Below the pieces are notes generated by a model. It worked only from the letters and a program-made list of their open reading frames with translations, ran no database searches and was not told where the DNA came from. From an uncultured Clostridia bacterium (GTDB lineage Bacteria; Bacillota; Clostridia; Christensenellales; Borkfalkiaceae), in NCBI GenBank assembly GCA_934271065.1, contig CAKQQQ010000002.1, forward strand, positions 1-64,000: a stretch of DNA of 64,000 nucleotides. The letters are read 5' to 3'. Made by a program: the position numbers and the translations under genes. Positions 43,991 through 52,748 of the stretch are shown here, in pieces (within the stretch, counting starts at the first letter, position 1; every line of letters begins with the position of its first letter).

Positions 43991-45611
43991 CTTTTTTACC
44001 TCTCTTTTTAACGGTAATCAAAGCAACCAGAACGAGCGGCAGACCGATAAGCCCGTCTACGGCAGACGAACAACCGCCGTCTTTGCCGCCGTAAGTTTTG
44101 CCGACTTTTTCGGAGATAAGATCGCCGTTCTGCCAGGTATCGGTATAACTGAAATCTTTCATACTCGCCATTCCGTTTTCTTCGTACTTCAATTCGACGG
44201 CGACGGGCGCGTAGTCTTTATTCACTATTCTTAAATTATCGAAAGTATAGCCCGAAAAATAATAAGCCAGCAACGAAACGCTTCCGTAAGGCGTGAAACC
44301 CAAATCCATATTGACGAGATAAGTTGCGGGATAGTCTGCATCCGTGGAAAGTTTATACTTCATCGTAAGTTTGCCGTCGATAAGCGAAACTTTGAAGTTG
44401 TAAATCTTACCCTGATTTTTCGGCGAAAGTATCTGCATATCTTCGGTAACGTATTCTTTGGGGTAAGAAAGCCGTTTTTGGTGATTGAGTTGCTGCGCGT
44501 AATAATCTATTAAACCCGTCGCGGGGGTAAGCGTTAAAAGCGTCGCTCCTCTGGCGTGGTTGTCGAAAGAGCCTTTATTCTCTTCGGAACCGAACGATAC
44601 GCCAAACCACGCGTTTTTATCGACTTTCGGTTTTATAAGGTTACCCTTTTCATCGTACACGTCTTTTCTTTGCGCGTCGACGATGTCGAAAGTCATTTCA
44701 AAATTGGAATAACGATATACCGTGCTTATAAAACTCTGCAAAACGTCGAATTTCAACGCTCCGTTATCGACGTAGCACGCACCCGAATAACCGTCCATAC
44801 TTTCGGCGCGCGTGAAGAACGCGTTACGGTTATAATGCCCGTTATCGAAGTTTTCGACTATTTCCAAAGGCGTTTCTGCGTTATCGTAACGGAACGCTTT
44901 GATATTTACCGCCGAGACTTCGGCGTTGCATTTACCGCTTTGCGCGATACCGGTATAACCGCTCGTGACGTAGTCGCCGTTTTTGGGCGTGCCGTCGTCG
45001 CACACGACCTGCGGTTTGGTCTGCCCGGCGGGTAAAACCGTGACGGTTAAATACCCGTCTGCCGCGAGCGAGACTTTGAGCGTGAATTGAGTACCGAATT
45101 CGAGCGCGGGCTTTTTCGTCGGTACAACGACGTCGATTTTATCGCCGCTTTCCGCGTCGTATTTGGCAACGCCGACTTTAAGATCTGCGCCGTCTTTCAC
45201 GAAATAGACTTCAGTCGTTCCGGCAGAGCCGATTTTGTCTTCAAAATTATTCATACCGTAAAAAACGGTAAAGCGGTTCGATTCTTCGGTAGGAATATCG
45301 TTTACGGTAAGCGTATAACTCGCGTTGAAAACGGCATCGAGCCCGTATTCGGAATAATCCTGAATTTTAGCCGCAGCGACGATTTTGCCGTTCGCCCTTA
45401 CGTCGTCGTCGAAAAGTATTTTGCCGTTTTCGCCCTTAACTCTGCCCGTAACGAACCACGTTCCCGAATCGATGCCCTGGGAAATGGAGTTTGTACCGGC
45501 AACCGTCAGTTCGGACGAACCCGCCTTGGCGACAAGCCCCGACGCCGTGGCGATAGACGCGATCATCGCGCCGCAACATAACGCTTTTAATAATTTTTTC
45601 ATATCTTTCAC
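43983..45611 (-). CDS. Secreted LamG-like protein with Gly-Cys C-terminal anchor signal, 542 aa
   Basis: A signal peptide (KALCCGAMIASIATASGLVA) leads to two beta-sandwich units of the LamG or DUF1080 type (FDDDVRANGKIVAAAKIQDY; AFFTRAESMDGYSGACYVDN; GKIYNFKVSLIDGKLTMKYK), common in proteins that bind polysaccharide. The C-terminus is GGKDGGCSS, a hydrophobic helix and KKRGKKDE. The same tripartite tail occurs in four other proteins here. No catalytic motif is seen. The gene touches the binding-protein gene (stop and start one base apart). Confidence 0.75.
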   Translation of the reverse strand: MKDMKKLLKALCCGAMIASIATASGLVAKAGSSELTVAGTNSISQGIDSGTWFVTGRVKGENGKILFDDDVRANGKIVAAAKIQDYSEYGLDAVFNASYTLTVNDIPTEESNRFTVFYGMNNFEDKIGSAGTTEVYFVKDGADLKVGVAKYDAESGDKIDVVVPTKKPALEFGTQFTLKVSLAADGYLTVTVLPAGQTKPQVVCDDGTPKNGDYVTSGYTGIAQSGKCNAEVSAVNIKAFRYDNAETPLEIVENFDNGHYNRNAFFTRAESMDGYSGACYVDNGALKFDVLQSFISTVYRYSNFEMTFDIVDAQRKDVYDEKGNLIKPKVDKNAWFGVSFGSEENKGSFDNHARGATLLTLTPATGLIDYYAQQLNHQKRLSYPKEYVTEDMQILSPKNQGKIYNFKVSLIDGKLTMKYKLSTDADYPATYLVNMDLGFTPYGSVSLLAYYFSGYTFDNLRIVNKDYAPVAVELKYEENGMASMKDFSYTDTWQNGDLISEKVGKTYGGKDGGCSSAVDGLIGLPLVLVALITVKKRGKKDE

Positions 45612-47177
45612 TCAACTATTTTTATATCCTGCGTTTTTAGCCCAGATAGTCCAGTTTTTGTTTGCGTTTTCCAAGAAAGCCTTCCAGACTTTTTCGCAGA
45701 CCATTTCGGTGGTTACATCTTTATCTCTCGGCGCGTTCAGCGCGGGAACGACGGAAGTAGTACCGTAAACCTTCATAGGGTTCTTCGTAAACATAGGACT
45801 GCGCGCGTTACCGTCGGTTACGTAGGTAAACTTGCTCGAATCGGCGTAGAGTTCCTTTTCGTAATTCGTCCAGCCCGTGTAATCTATAACCGAAGCGTCG
45901 GTTACGGACGCGTTTGCCGCGGCGTGCGTGGTGTTTATGAACGCCGCAAGACCTGCGTCGGAATAGTAATACTGAATGAATTTTTTAACGCCTTCTTTAG
46001 CGTTCGTGTATTTGTTTACTACAAGCAAGTGTTCGCTGCCGTTATGATAGATATATTTACGCGCCGAAAGTATTCTGTCCCACTCTTCTTCCGTAATTTC
46101 GTAATCGTCGCATACAAGCACCTTTTCGCCGCCGTTATCGAGATAGTTGTCTACCGCTTCCACCACAGCCGCGAGTTCCGCGTCTTCGCTGAGCGACGGG
46201 CATTTGTCTATAATCGCGCTGATTACGGGCGTGCGCATCATTTTGAAGTTTTTGTCTTTACTGCCGCTTGCCTGCGCTTCGTTGTACATCCACGTACCGT
46301 TCAACATCATAGCCGCGTTGCCCAGCATAAACTTGGTCTGCGCCGAGTCTTTCGACATCGTGTTAGAGCCGTAAAGAAGATACCCGTTCTGGAATATTTG
46401 CGACATTACTTCGAGCGCCTGCTTCTTGCCGTCGGAATCGCTCAAATACACTTCTTCGGACGGAGATGTTCCGTTCGCGTCTTTAAGTTGCAACCAGTTA
46501 TTCATATAATAGTCTATACCGGTATATTGCGCCATCCACGTTTTTACGGCGTACAGATAGTAACCGCCGTCGGTGAAACTGACGAAAGGCGTGAAGTTCT
46601 TTATGTCATATATTTCCGTATTGCCCTTAATAGCGGAAGCCAACTTATAGAGTTGGTCGGTGGTCTTAGGCACTTTATAGGTTTTTCCGTCGATAATATC
46701 GGCGTTATACATAATGCCCGCAGGTGCGCCCGCCCAGCCGAGCGTATCGAGACTTCCGTCGGGATTTTTAAGCGACTTGTACAACGACGCGTCGTACTTG
46801 TCTTTAATGGACTTATCTTCGCCGTCGATTTTGCTTTCGGCTATATCGCTGAGATCCGTAAACATATCGCGATAGTTGATAAGCGCGTCGTTCGAACTGA
46901 AATAAATATCGGTGGTATCGTTCTTTCCGAGTTTGAGAGTGTTGGAAAGCGTAAGGGGATCTCTGCCGCTCGTTTTGAAAGCGTGGTATTCGGGATATTT
47001 GGCGTTGAAACCGTCGATGATTTTATCCATATAGGCTTCGCCGAAACCCGCCGTCCAGAAAGATATTTCAACGTCGTTCGCGCTGTTGGGCGACGTTTTG
47101 CGCTTACAGCCGACAAGCGACGTAAGCGACAGCCCCGCGGCGAGTACCGCCGCCGTGATTTTTAACGATTTTTTCAT
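45612..47177 (-). CDS. Sugar-binding lipoprotein of the second ABC transporter, 521 aa
   Basis: The lipobox SLVGC (Cys24) precedes a family 1 extracellular solute-binding protein (ISFWTAGFGEAYMDKIIDGF; AAMMLNGTWMYNEAQASGS; GVKKFIQYYYSDAGLAAF). It delivers an oligosaccharide to the permeases encoded just upstream. In this locus the binding protein follows the permeases, the reverse of the first locus. Confidence 0.88.
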   Translation of the reverse strand: MKKSLKITAAVLAAGLSLTSLVGCKRKTSPNSANDVEISFWTAGFGEAYMDKIIDGFNAKYPEYHAFKTSGRDPLTLSNTLKLGKNDTTDIYFSSNDALINYRDMFTDLSDIAESKIDGEDKSIKDKYDASLYKSLKNPDGSLDTLGWAGAPAGIMYNADIIDGKTYKVPKTTDQLYKLASAIKGNTEIYDIKNFTPFVSFTDGGYYLYAVKTWMAQYTGIDYYMNNWLQLKDANGTSPSEEVYLSDSDGKKQALEVMSQIFQNGYLLYGSNTMSKDSAQTKFMLGNAAMMLNGTWMYNEAQASGSKDKNFKMMRTPVISAIIDKCPSLSEDAELAAVVEAVDNYLDNGGEKVLVCDDYEITEEEWDRILSARKYIYHNGSEHLLVVNKYTNAKEGVKKFIQYYYSDAGLAAFINTTHAAANASVTDASVIDYTGWTNYEKELYADSSKFTYVTDGNARSPMFTKNPMKVYGTTSVVPALNAPRDKDVTTEMVCEKVWKAFLENANKNWTIWAKNAGYKNS

Positions 47178-47193
47178 ATATTTAGATGCTCCT

Positions 47194-48072
47194 TTATTCC
47201 TTGATGCCGCCGAGCGAAATATTACTCATAAGCACGTTGTTGAAAAATATAAAAATTATAAGCGGCGGTATACAGGTTACGAAATACGCCATATAGAGTA
47301 TATCGAACCGAGCCATATTAGTCGCTTCGTTCTGGAAAAGGTATATTCCCGCCGAAAGCGTGGGTAATTTATTAAGATAAAGTACCGCCGAAGAGTAATT
47401 GTTCCATTCCGCCATCCATACCATAAGGAAAATCGCGCCGAACATAGGCATTGCCTGCGGCAACATTACGCGGAAAAATATCGTGTAGTCGCCCGCGCCG
47501 TCGATCTGCGCGGCTTCGGCGTAAGTATTGCTCATATTCTGGAAAAACGCGTGGAAATACATATAGTTCACGCCTATACCCGTAAAGCACGTTAAAATTT
47601 GCAGACGGCTGTTGAGCAGGTTTAGTTTATACAAAAGATTATACATACTTCCGCCGTTGCCGTAGATGGGAAGTATCATCGTTATGAGCGACGCGATGAA
47701 GTACGCGCCCGCGCCGGGGAATTTATACTTACAGGTAACGTAGGCGAGCATAGCCGTACATGAAGCCGCTAAAAACGCGCCTATTACCGAAAAGTAAACG
47801 CTGTTGAACAACATTCCCCAAAAACTCGTTCCCGAAACAGACATAAGCCGCATCATTTCGCCGAAATGCTCGAAATGCCATTTGCTCGGAAGTTTGAAAG
47901 CGTTGGCGACTATATCGTCGTGCGTTTTCATACCCGACATAAAACACCACCACAGGCAGTACAGGTACGAAAATGCAAAAAATGCAAAAAGCGCGAATAT
48001 TATGCAGTATAAGACCCGTTCGGACGCGCCTCGTTTCTGCCAGCCGAGAAAATGTTTTTTGACCTTCATCAA
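47194..48072 (-). CDS. Sugar ABC permease, MalG type (second locus)
   Basis: A 292-residue permease with six predicted helices and the loop EAAQIDGAGDYTIFFRVMLP. It overlaps the upstream permease gene by 4 bases. The partner ATPase is not in the locus. Confidence 0.92.
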   Translation of the reverse strand: MMKVKKHFLGWQKRGASERVLYCIIFALFAFFAFSYLYCLWWCFMSGMKTHDDIVANAFKLPSKWHFEHFGEMMRLMSVSGTSFWGMLFNSVYFSVIGAFLAASCTAMLAYVTCKYKFPGAGAYFIASLITMILPIYGNGGSMYNLLYKLNLLNSRLQILTCFTGIGVNYMYFHAFFQNMSNTYAEAAQIDGAGDYTIFFRVMLPQAMPMFGAIFLMVWMAEWNNYSSAVLYLNKLPTLSAGIYLFQNEATNMARFDILYMAYFVTCIPPLIIFIFFNNVLMSNISLGGIKE

Positions 48073-48983
48073 TATTCCACCTCCCGAAACAGTTTACTTG
48101 AAATCTTACGGAGCGTAAGCGACAACACGCACGAAATCAAGGTTAAGAACATACCGAGCGCGGACATAAAGTTGAACGCGTTGGAAGAGTTGTTTAAGGT
48201 TACGCCGTAAACCTGCATATACATCCAGTTTGCTATGGTCTGCGTTCCCGCCTGCCCCATAGTAAGCAGGAATACCTGCCCGCTCGCGCCGAAAATGCCG
48301 GCGATGGACAAGATGAACATAAGCGCGAAGGTCGGCCAGACGATGGGAATGATTATCTTAAAGGCTTCCTGCACCCAGTTTACGCCGTCTATCCTTGCGG
48401 CTTCGATAACGCTGTCGGGTATTCTCGCGAACGTTCCGCCCCAAATGATAAGGTTACCGGGGAAGGTCAGCCATATCATATTTATCAGTACGGCTTTGTT
48501 CGCGAATTTATCGTCTATAAATATCTCGGGAACGTATTTCAGGTTGAAAAGGTCTTTCGTAAAAAGCGCGAAATTATAACTGCCGAAAAGGTCTTTGAAC
48601 ACGGCGCACATTACTACCGCGGAAAGAATACTCGGCAAATAGAATATTACTCTGAACGCCTTATACAAGAATATCTTTTTATACAAAAAGTACGAGACGA
48701 ACACGCCGACGAAGAACATTATCATATTCACGCCGAAAGTTTTATAGGTGTTCAGGAAGGCTTCGCCCATCTCTTGATCGGGCGGGAAAAGCCTTTGGAA
48801 TACTTCTTTTATATTATCGAACGTCCAACTGATCGTTCCGTCGGCGTTGTTATACTGAAACGCCATCGCGAACGAGTTAAGGTTGACGTAAACGTAAAAA
48901 AGAAGGAAAGTTATAGTCGGTAAAATCGTAAAAGAGACTATAAACCCCGTCTTTTTAAGTTTTAATGCAACGTTAGTTTTCAT
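48069..48983 (-). CDS. Sugar ABC permease, MalF type (second locus)
   Basis: A 304-residue permease with six predicted helices, the YVNLNSFAMAF segment and the loop EAARIDGVNWVQEAFKIIIP. It overlaps both its neighbours by 4 bases, so the exported protein and both permeases are translated in step. Confidence 0.92.
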   Translation of the reverse strand: MKTNVALKLKKTGFIVSFTILPTITFLLFYVYVNLNSFAMAFQYNNADGTISWTFDNIKEVFQRLFPPDQEMGEAFLNTYKTFGVNMIMFFVGVFVSYFLYKKIFLYKAFRVIFYLPSILSAVVMCAVFKDLFGSYNFALFTKDLFNLKYVPEIFIDDKFANKAVLINMIWLTFPGNLIIWGGTFARIPDSVIEAARIDGVNWVQEAFKIIIPIVWPTFALMFILSIAGIFGASGQVFLLTMGQAGTQTIANWMYMQVYGVTLNNSSNAFNFMSALGMFLTLISCVLSLTLRKISSKLFREVEY

Positions 48984-50422
48984 ACCTTACCTTTACGTCC
49001 GTTTTTAACCGCAAACGCCATAACGGCGATCGCGGACAATATCGCAAGGCCTGCGCCCATATCCGAGCGACAGCCGCCTTTTTCTTCTTTGGGGTTTTTA
49101 TGTTCTTCGTTACTGCGATAATCCGCGTAAAGCGTAAGAGATTCGCTTACGGTCGAGCCGAAGTCGAAAGTCTCGCCCTTACCCGTCTTCCAGCCGACGA
49201 AGGTATAACCTTCTTTTGCCGGCGCAAGCCCGTCGGGATTATCTATCGTATACTCGCCGCCGTCAACGGTAACGGTCTTTACGCTTTTACCGTCAACCAC
49301 GAAATTGACCGTGTATTTAATCAACTTGTTATAAACGGTTTCGCCGAGCATAAGTCTGCCGTATCTTAACGTAAACGTGGTGTCTTTTCCGTTTTCGGTA
49401 ACGATAACCGCGCCCACGTTATACGCCTTGACGCTTACGTCTGTTTTCACGCCGGACGAGAATTTATAGGAAGTATCGCCGAAAACGAAACCCTGACCGC
49501 TTGTCGCGTCGTAATAAGTGCCGTAATAACTCTTATCGGTAAGTTGGAAATAGTCGATAACCGTGACCGCGCACGACGGCATAACGAAAGAATATCCGCC
49601 GTCGGCGTTCTTCGTAAGTTCGACGTTGAGCGCAAGCCCGTTTTCGTCCATCAATATAGGCACGGCGTCGGGATCGTCAAAATTCTTCACGGTAACCGTT
49701 TTGCCTTCGTAACCGTAATACTCGGTTCTGAGAAGTTTATCCGGATACTTATCGGCGTTCGGACTTAATTCCAAGCCGAGATCGTAACCGTCGGCGTCGG
49801 TAACGGCGAAGTCCGCAAGTTCCGCGTTTATCGAGCCGTTATCGTTGAGTGCATCCCAACAAATTTTGGTCGGTTTGGTCGCATCAATCGTCGCCGCGTC
49901 TTTCGAGCCTGAGAATTTGGACATCAGGGAAGACTGATCCGCCCCGCCTACGGTAACGGTAAACGCATGAGCCGCAACGTCGTACAAAATATCGGTGACT
50001 TTATCCTTTTCGTATATGTTTACGTCGCCCTTACCGCTCTCTCCGTTGCCGTAAACGTACCAGTATATAATACCTAACTTCTCGTCGGCATAGGCGTAAG
50101 CGGCATCGCTGCCCTTACCCCTTACAAGCCCGTAAAATTCGGCGCTTTTAAGTTTGTGAGACGACGATACGGTTCTGAATTTAAGGCGGATATTGCCTTC
50201 GGTGTCCCTTTTATTGAAAAGATAGGATTCCGTATGCTTGTAAACGACGGTTTCGGTAACCGAATCGTCCATTTTAAGAGTGTACGCGCCCGTATTCAAC
50301 GCAAATTTCTGATTTTCGGCGGGTTCGGCTTTCGCGGAATACGGGTTTCCGCCGAAAGCGGCGGTTGCCGCCGCCAAAACGGCGGCAACCGCTCCGCAAA
50401 TTACGGATTTGATTTTTTTCAT
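48980..50422 (-). CDS. Secreted protein with InlB-type repeat and Gly-Cys anchor signal, 480 aa
   Basis: A signal peptide (AAVLAAATAAFGG) is followed by a beta-rich region of unknown fold (about 50-350). One Listeria-Bacteroides (InlB B-type) repeat follows (VNFVVDGKSVKTVTVDGG ... YTFVGWKTGKGETFDFGS). The tail is KGGCRSDMG, a hydrophobic helix and NGRKGKV. It is likely displayed on the cell surface next to the transporter. The ORF start and the permease gene it precedes overlap by 4 bases. Substrate and role are unknown. Confidence 0.72.
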   Translation of the reverse strand: MKKIKSVICGAVAAVLAAATAAFGGNPYSAKAEPAENQKFALNTGAYTLKMDDSVTETVVYKHTESYLFNKRDTEGNIRLKFRTVSSSHKLKSAEFYGLVRGKGSDAAYAYADEKLGIIYWYVYGNGESGKGDVNIYEKDKVTDILYDVAAHAFTVTVGGADQSSLMSKFSGSKDAATIDATKPTKICWDALNDNGSINAELADFAVTDADGYDLGLELSPNADKYPDKLLRTEYYGYEGKTVTVKNFDDPDAVPILMDENGLALNVELTKNADGGYSFVMPSCAVTVIDYFQLTDKSYYGTYYDATSGQGFVFGDTSYKFSSGVKTDVSVKAYNVGAVIVTENGKDTTFTLRYGRLMLGETVYNKLIKYTVNFVVDGKSVKTVTVDGGEYTIDNPDGLAPAKEGYTFVGWKTGKGETFDFGSTVSESLTLYADYRSNEEHKNPKEEKGGCRSDMGAGLAILSAIAVMAFAVKNGRKGKV

Positions 50423-50480
50423 AATGCCTTGTTAAATAGTTATTGTTTTTTTGTTTTCGTCGGCTTTAACCGACCGATTG

Positions 50481-52685
50481 TCAACGTTTTTTCTTTAACG
50501 CAACGGCAACGAGACCTAACGCCGCCATGGCAACGCCTATACCGCCCGCCGAGCCGCCGCAACCCTTGCCGGATTTCGACTTTTCTTTTTCGTACGTTAT
50601 TACTATATCCGAATTTTCATTTACGGTCAACTCCGTAATCGCTTCTTCGCCTTGTTTAGCCGTCATCTTATAACCGCTTTCGGCGTATTCGTCAAAATTG
50701 ACTTTCGCGCCGTACTCGCGCGTTAAGGTTACCTGCTCTTTTTCAAGCCCCGCAAAGGTTATGGTTACGGTATACGTTCTTACGGTTTCGTTGAATTTCG
50801 CAACGAGCGTTACGTTGCCCGTAACCGTATCGGTTTCAAAATTCCACTTGTTATCGCCGTTATACCAACCGTCGAACGTATAAACGGTATCTGCCGTCGG
50901 TTCTTTGGTGGGATCTTCGGGCTTTTCAAGTTTTGCGCCGTAAGCGACCTTTACCGCTTCCGCTTCGCCGATAACTACGTCGTATTCGTTCACGGTTCTG
51001 GTTTCGGTATACGCCTTGCCTTCTTCAAACGGAAGTTCTTCGGGCAGGTCGTCGAAGAAAGTATACTGCGCGTCGTTCGTACCGAGTCTGGCTTTCACGT
51101 CGGCAAGTTTAGCCGCTCTGTCGCTCGCGGTGTAAACGATTTCTTCCTTCGTACCGTCGCCGAAAGTAATCGTCGCTTTATACGACTTTTGCGCCAAGCC
51201 CGCAACGGGTTTGGTAAACTGAAGATGCCCCAGCGCGTTATCTTCGACAACCTGCATTATAAAGCCTTCGCACAAACCGAATTCGTTGGCAAGCAGTTCG
51301 GCGTTTACTTTAACGCCTAAATCTTCTTCCGCCAAAGCGGCTTCGTGTCCGCAGACGACTTTTATAACTTCTACGGGAGTACCGTCGAGTTTGGAAATAC
51401 GCAAATGTTTCTCGCTCGGGTTGTTCCATACTAAAGCGTCAAAATCTATGGTTTTTACTTTCGCGACGTCTACGGGGTATTTCAACTTAACCGTAAGCGT
51501 TCCGTTTTCCAGATCTCTGCCGCCGTATAAAAGACCTGCGTCGTTCCAACCGGCTATGCCCGACCAGTTGGTAGTCGTAAAGTGACACTTATTGCTCGAA
51601 GTCGAATGTTGCTCGTCTACGACTACGGACTGCGATCTTTCTTTCGCCGCCGTTATATCGCTGAAAATAAGGTGCGAGCCTTTTTCGATGTTAAGAATTT
51701 CAAACTCAAAACCTTCTACTAAACCGTTTTCGTTTTCAAGACCTTTCGCCGCTACGCGCATATCGAGCTGCCCTTCGTAAGTTTCGGGATCTGACGTGGA
51801 AGCGTAATTGAAAACGTATACGGACTGATGAATTTTATCGCCGTTTAAGGAATACACGTTAAACGGAAGACCTTCTCTTCTACCACCCCAAATCAACGCC
51901 TTAAAATCGAAGTAATCGACGCTTTCGACGGGCAACGGGCAAGTAAAGCGTATAGCCGTTCTTAAATTGCCGCTGACGTCAAAACGTCTGTTTCTCAACT
52001 CGTTGTCTTTCCATATCTGCAAACCTTCAAAAAGATCCTGTTGGAGCTCGGTGCTTTTCTCGTAATCGATGGTGGCGGGCGCTTTGTCGGTAAACGTAAA
52101 ATCGGTTATCATAAACCAGTTCATACCGGTAAGTTGCGCAACGGGGGCGGTCATTACGAACCCTTCCACTTTACCGTCGGCGTTTTTAATACCGCTCGTC
52201 GCGACGCTGACTTTAAGCAATTGCGGCGCGTTTGAGTCGTTTTGCCGACCGAAAATTCCGACGCTCGCCGAAGACGAACCGTCAAGACTTTTGACGGCGG
52301 TCGCGTAGGCTTTGGGAACGGTACCGGCGTAGTACAACGCGCTGAAAGTCATAAAAGCGTAGTCGGACGCGTTGACCGCAGCGTCGAATTTATAGTAAAC
52401 GTTGGGCGCGGTCAATACCTTATCCGAAAACAAAGTAAAACCGTACTTCGTTTTTAATCTCTTCATAGTGCCGCTTGTAGGATCGGCAGTAAAAGCGTTA
52501 TGCGTTTCGGGCGTTTCCGTCGCGTAAGCGTACGCTTCGGTCGCTTTTACGGTCAGGGTTTCGGGCTTTTCCGTCGTCGTTTCGTCGGCAGCCTTTGCAA
52601 CGGGCGCGCCGAAAGCGGTAAGCGCGATCGCCCCGACGGATACCGTCATTGCAAGCGCAAGACAGAGCGTTAATAATTTCTTCAT
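50481..52685 (-). CDS. Secreted protein with InlB-type repeats and Gly-Cys anchor signal, 734 aa
   Basis: The signal peptide (LTLCLALAMTVSVGAIALTA) is followed by three beta-sandwich units of about 150 residues that start alike (for example RRFDVSGNLRTAIRFTCPLP and LYGGRDLENGTLTVKLKYPV). Two InlB B-type repeats follow (TVYTFDGWYNGDNKWNFETD), then the tail SGKGCGGSAG, a helix and KKKR. No catalytic residues are recognised. It is probably a surface-held binding protein for the second locus, second gene after the phosphatase. Confidence 0.72.
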   Translation of the reverse strand: MKKLLTLCLALAMTVSVGAIALTAFGAPVAKAADETTTEKPETLTVKATEAYAYATETPETHNAFTADPTSGTMKRLKTKYGFTLFSDKVLTAPNVYYKFDAAVNASDYAFMTFSALYYAGTVPKAYATAVKSLDGSSSASVGIFGRQNDSNAPQLLKVSVATSGIKNADGKVEGFVMTAPVAQLTGMNWFMITDFTFTDKAPATIDYEKSTELQQDLFEGLQIWKDNELRNRRFDVSGNLRTAIRFTCPLPVESVDYFDFKALIWGGRREGLPFNVYSLNGDKIHQSVYVFNYASTSDPETYEGQLDMRVAAKGLENENGLVEGFEFEILNIEKGSHLIFSDITAAKERSQSVVVDEQHSTSSNKCHFTTTNWSGIAGWNDAGLLYGGRDLENGTLTVKLKYPVDVAKVKTIDFDALVWNNPSEKHLRISKLDGTPVEVIKVVCGHEAALAEEDLGVKVNAELLANEFGLCEGFIMQVVEDNALGHLQFTKPVAGLAQKSYKATITFGDGTKEEIVYTASDRAAKLADVKARLGTNDAQYTFFDDLPEELPFEEGKAYTETRTVNEYDVVIGEAEAVKVAYGAKLEKPEDPTKEPTADTVYTFDGWYNGDNKWNFETDTVTGNVTLVAKFNETVRTYTVTITFAGLEKEQVTLTREYGAKVNFDEYAESGYKMTAKQGEEAITELTVNENSDIVITYEKEKSKSGKGCGGSAGGIGVAMAALGLVAVALKKKR

Positions 52686-52748
52686 ATATTTCCCTCCTGT
52701 AAGGATATTATCCCTATATTTTCGGTTAAAACTTTCCGCCGCCCGCGT

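Noticed and set aside
45924..47165. Long open frame on the plus strand opposite the second binding-protein gene
   Set aside because: It lies wholly opposite a clear solute-binding lipoprotein gene, has no ribosome binding site and gives an Arg/Val/Phe-rich product typical of an antisense shadow.
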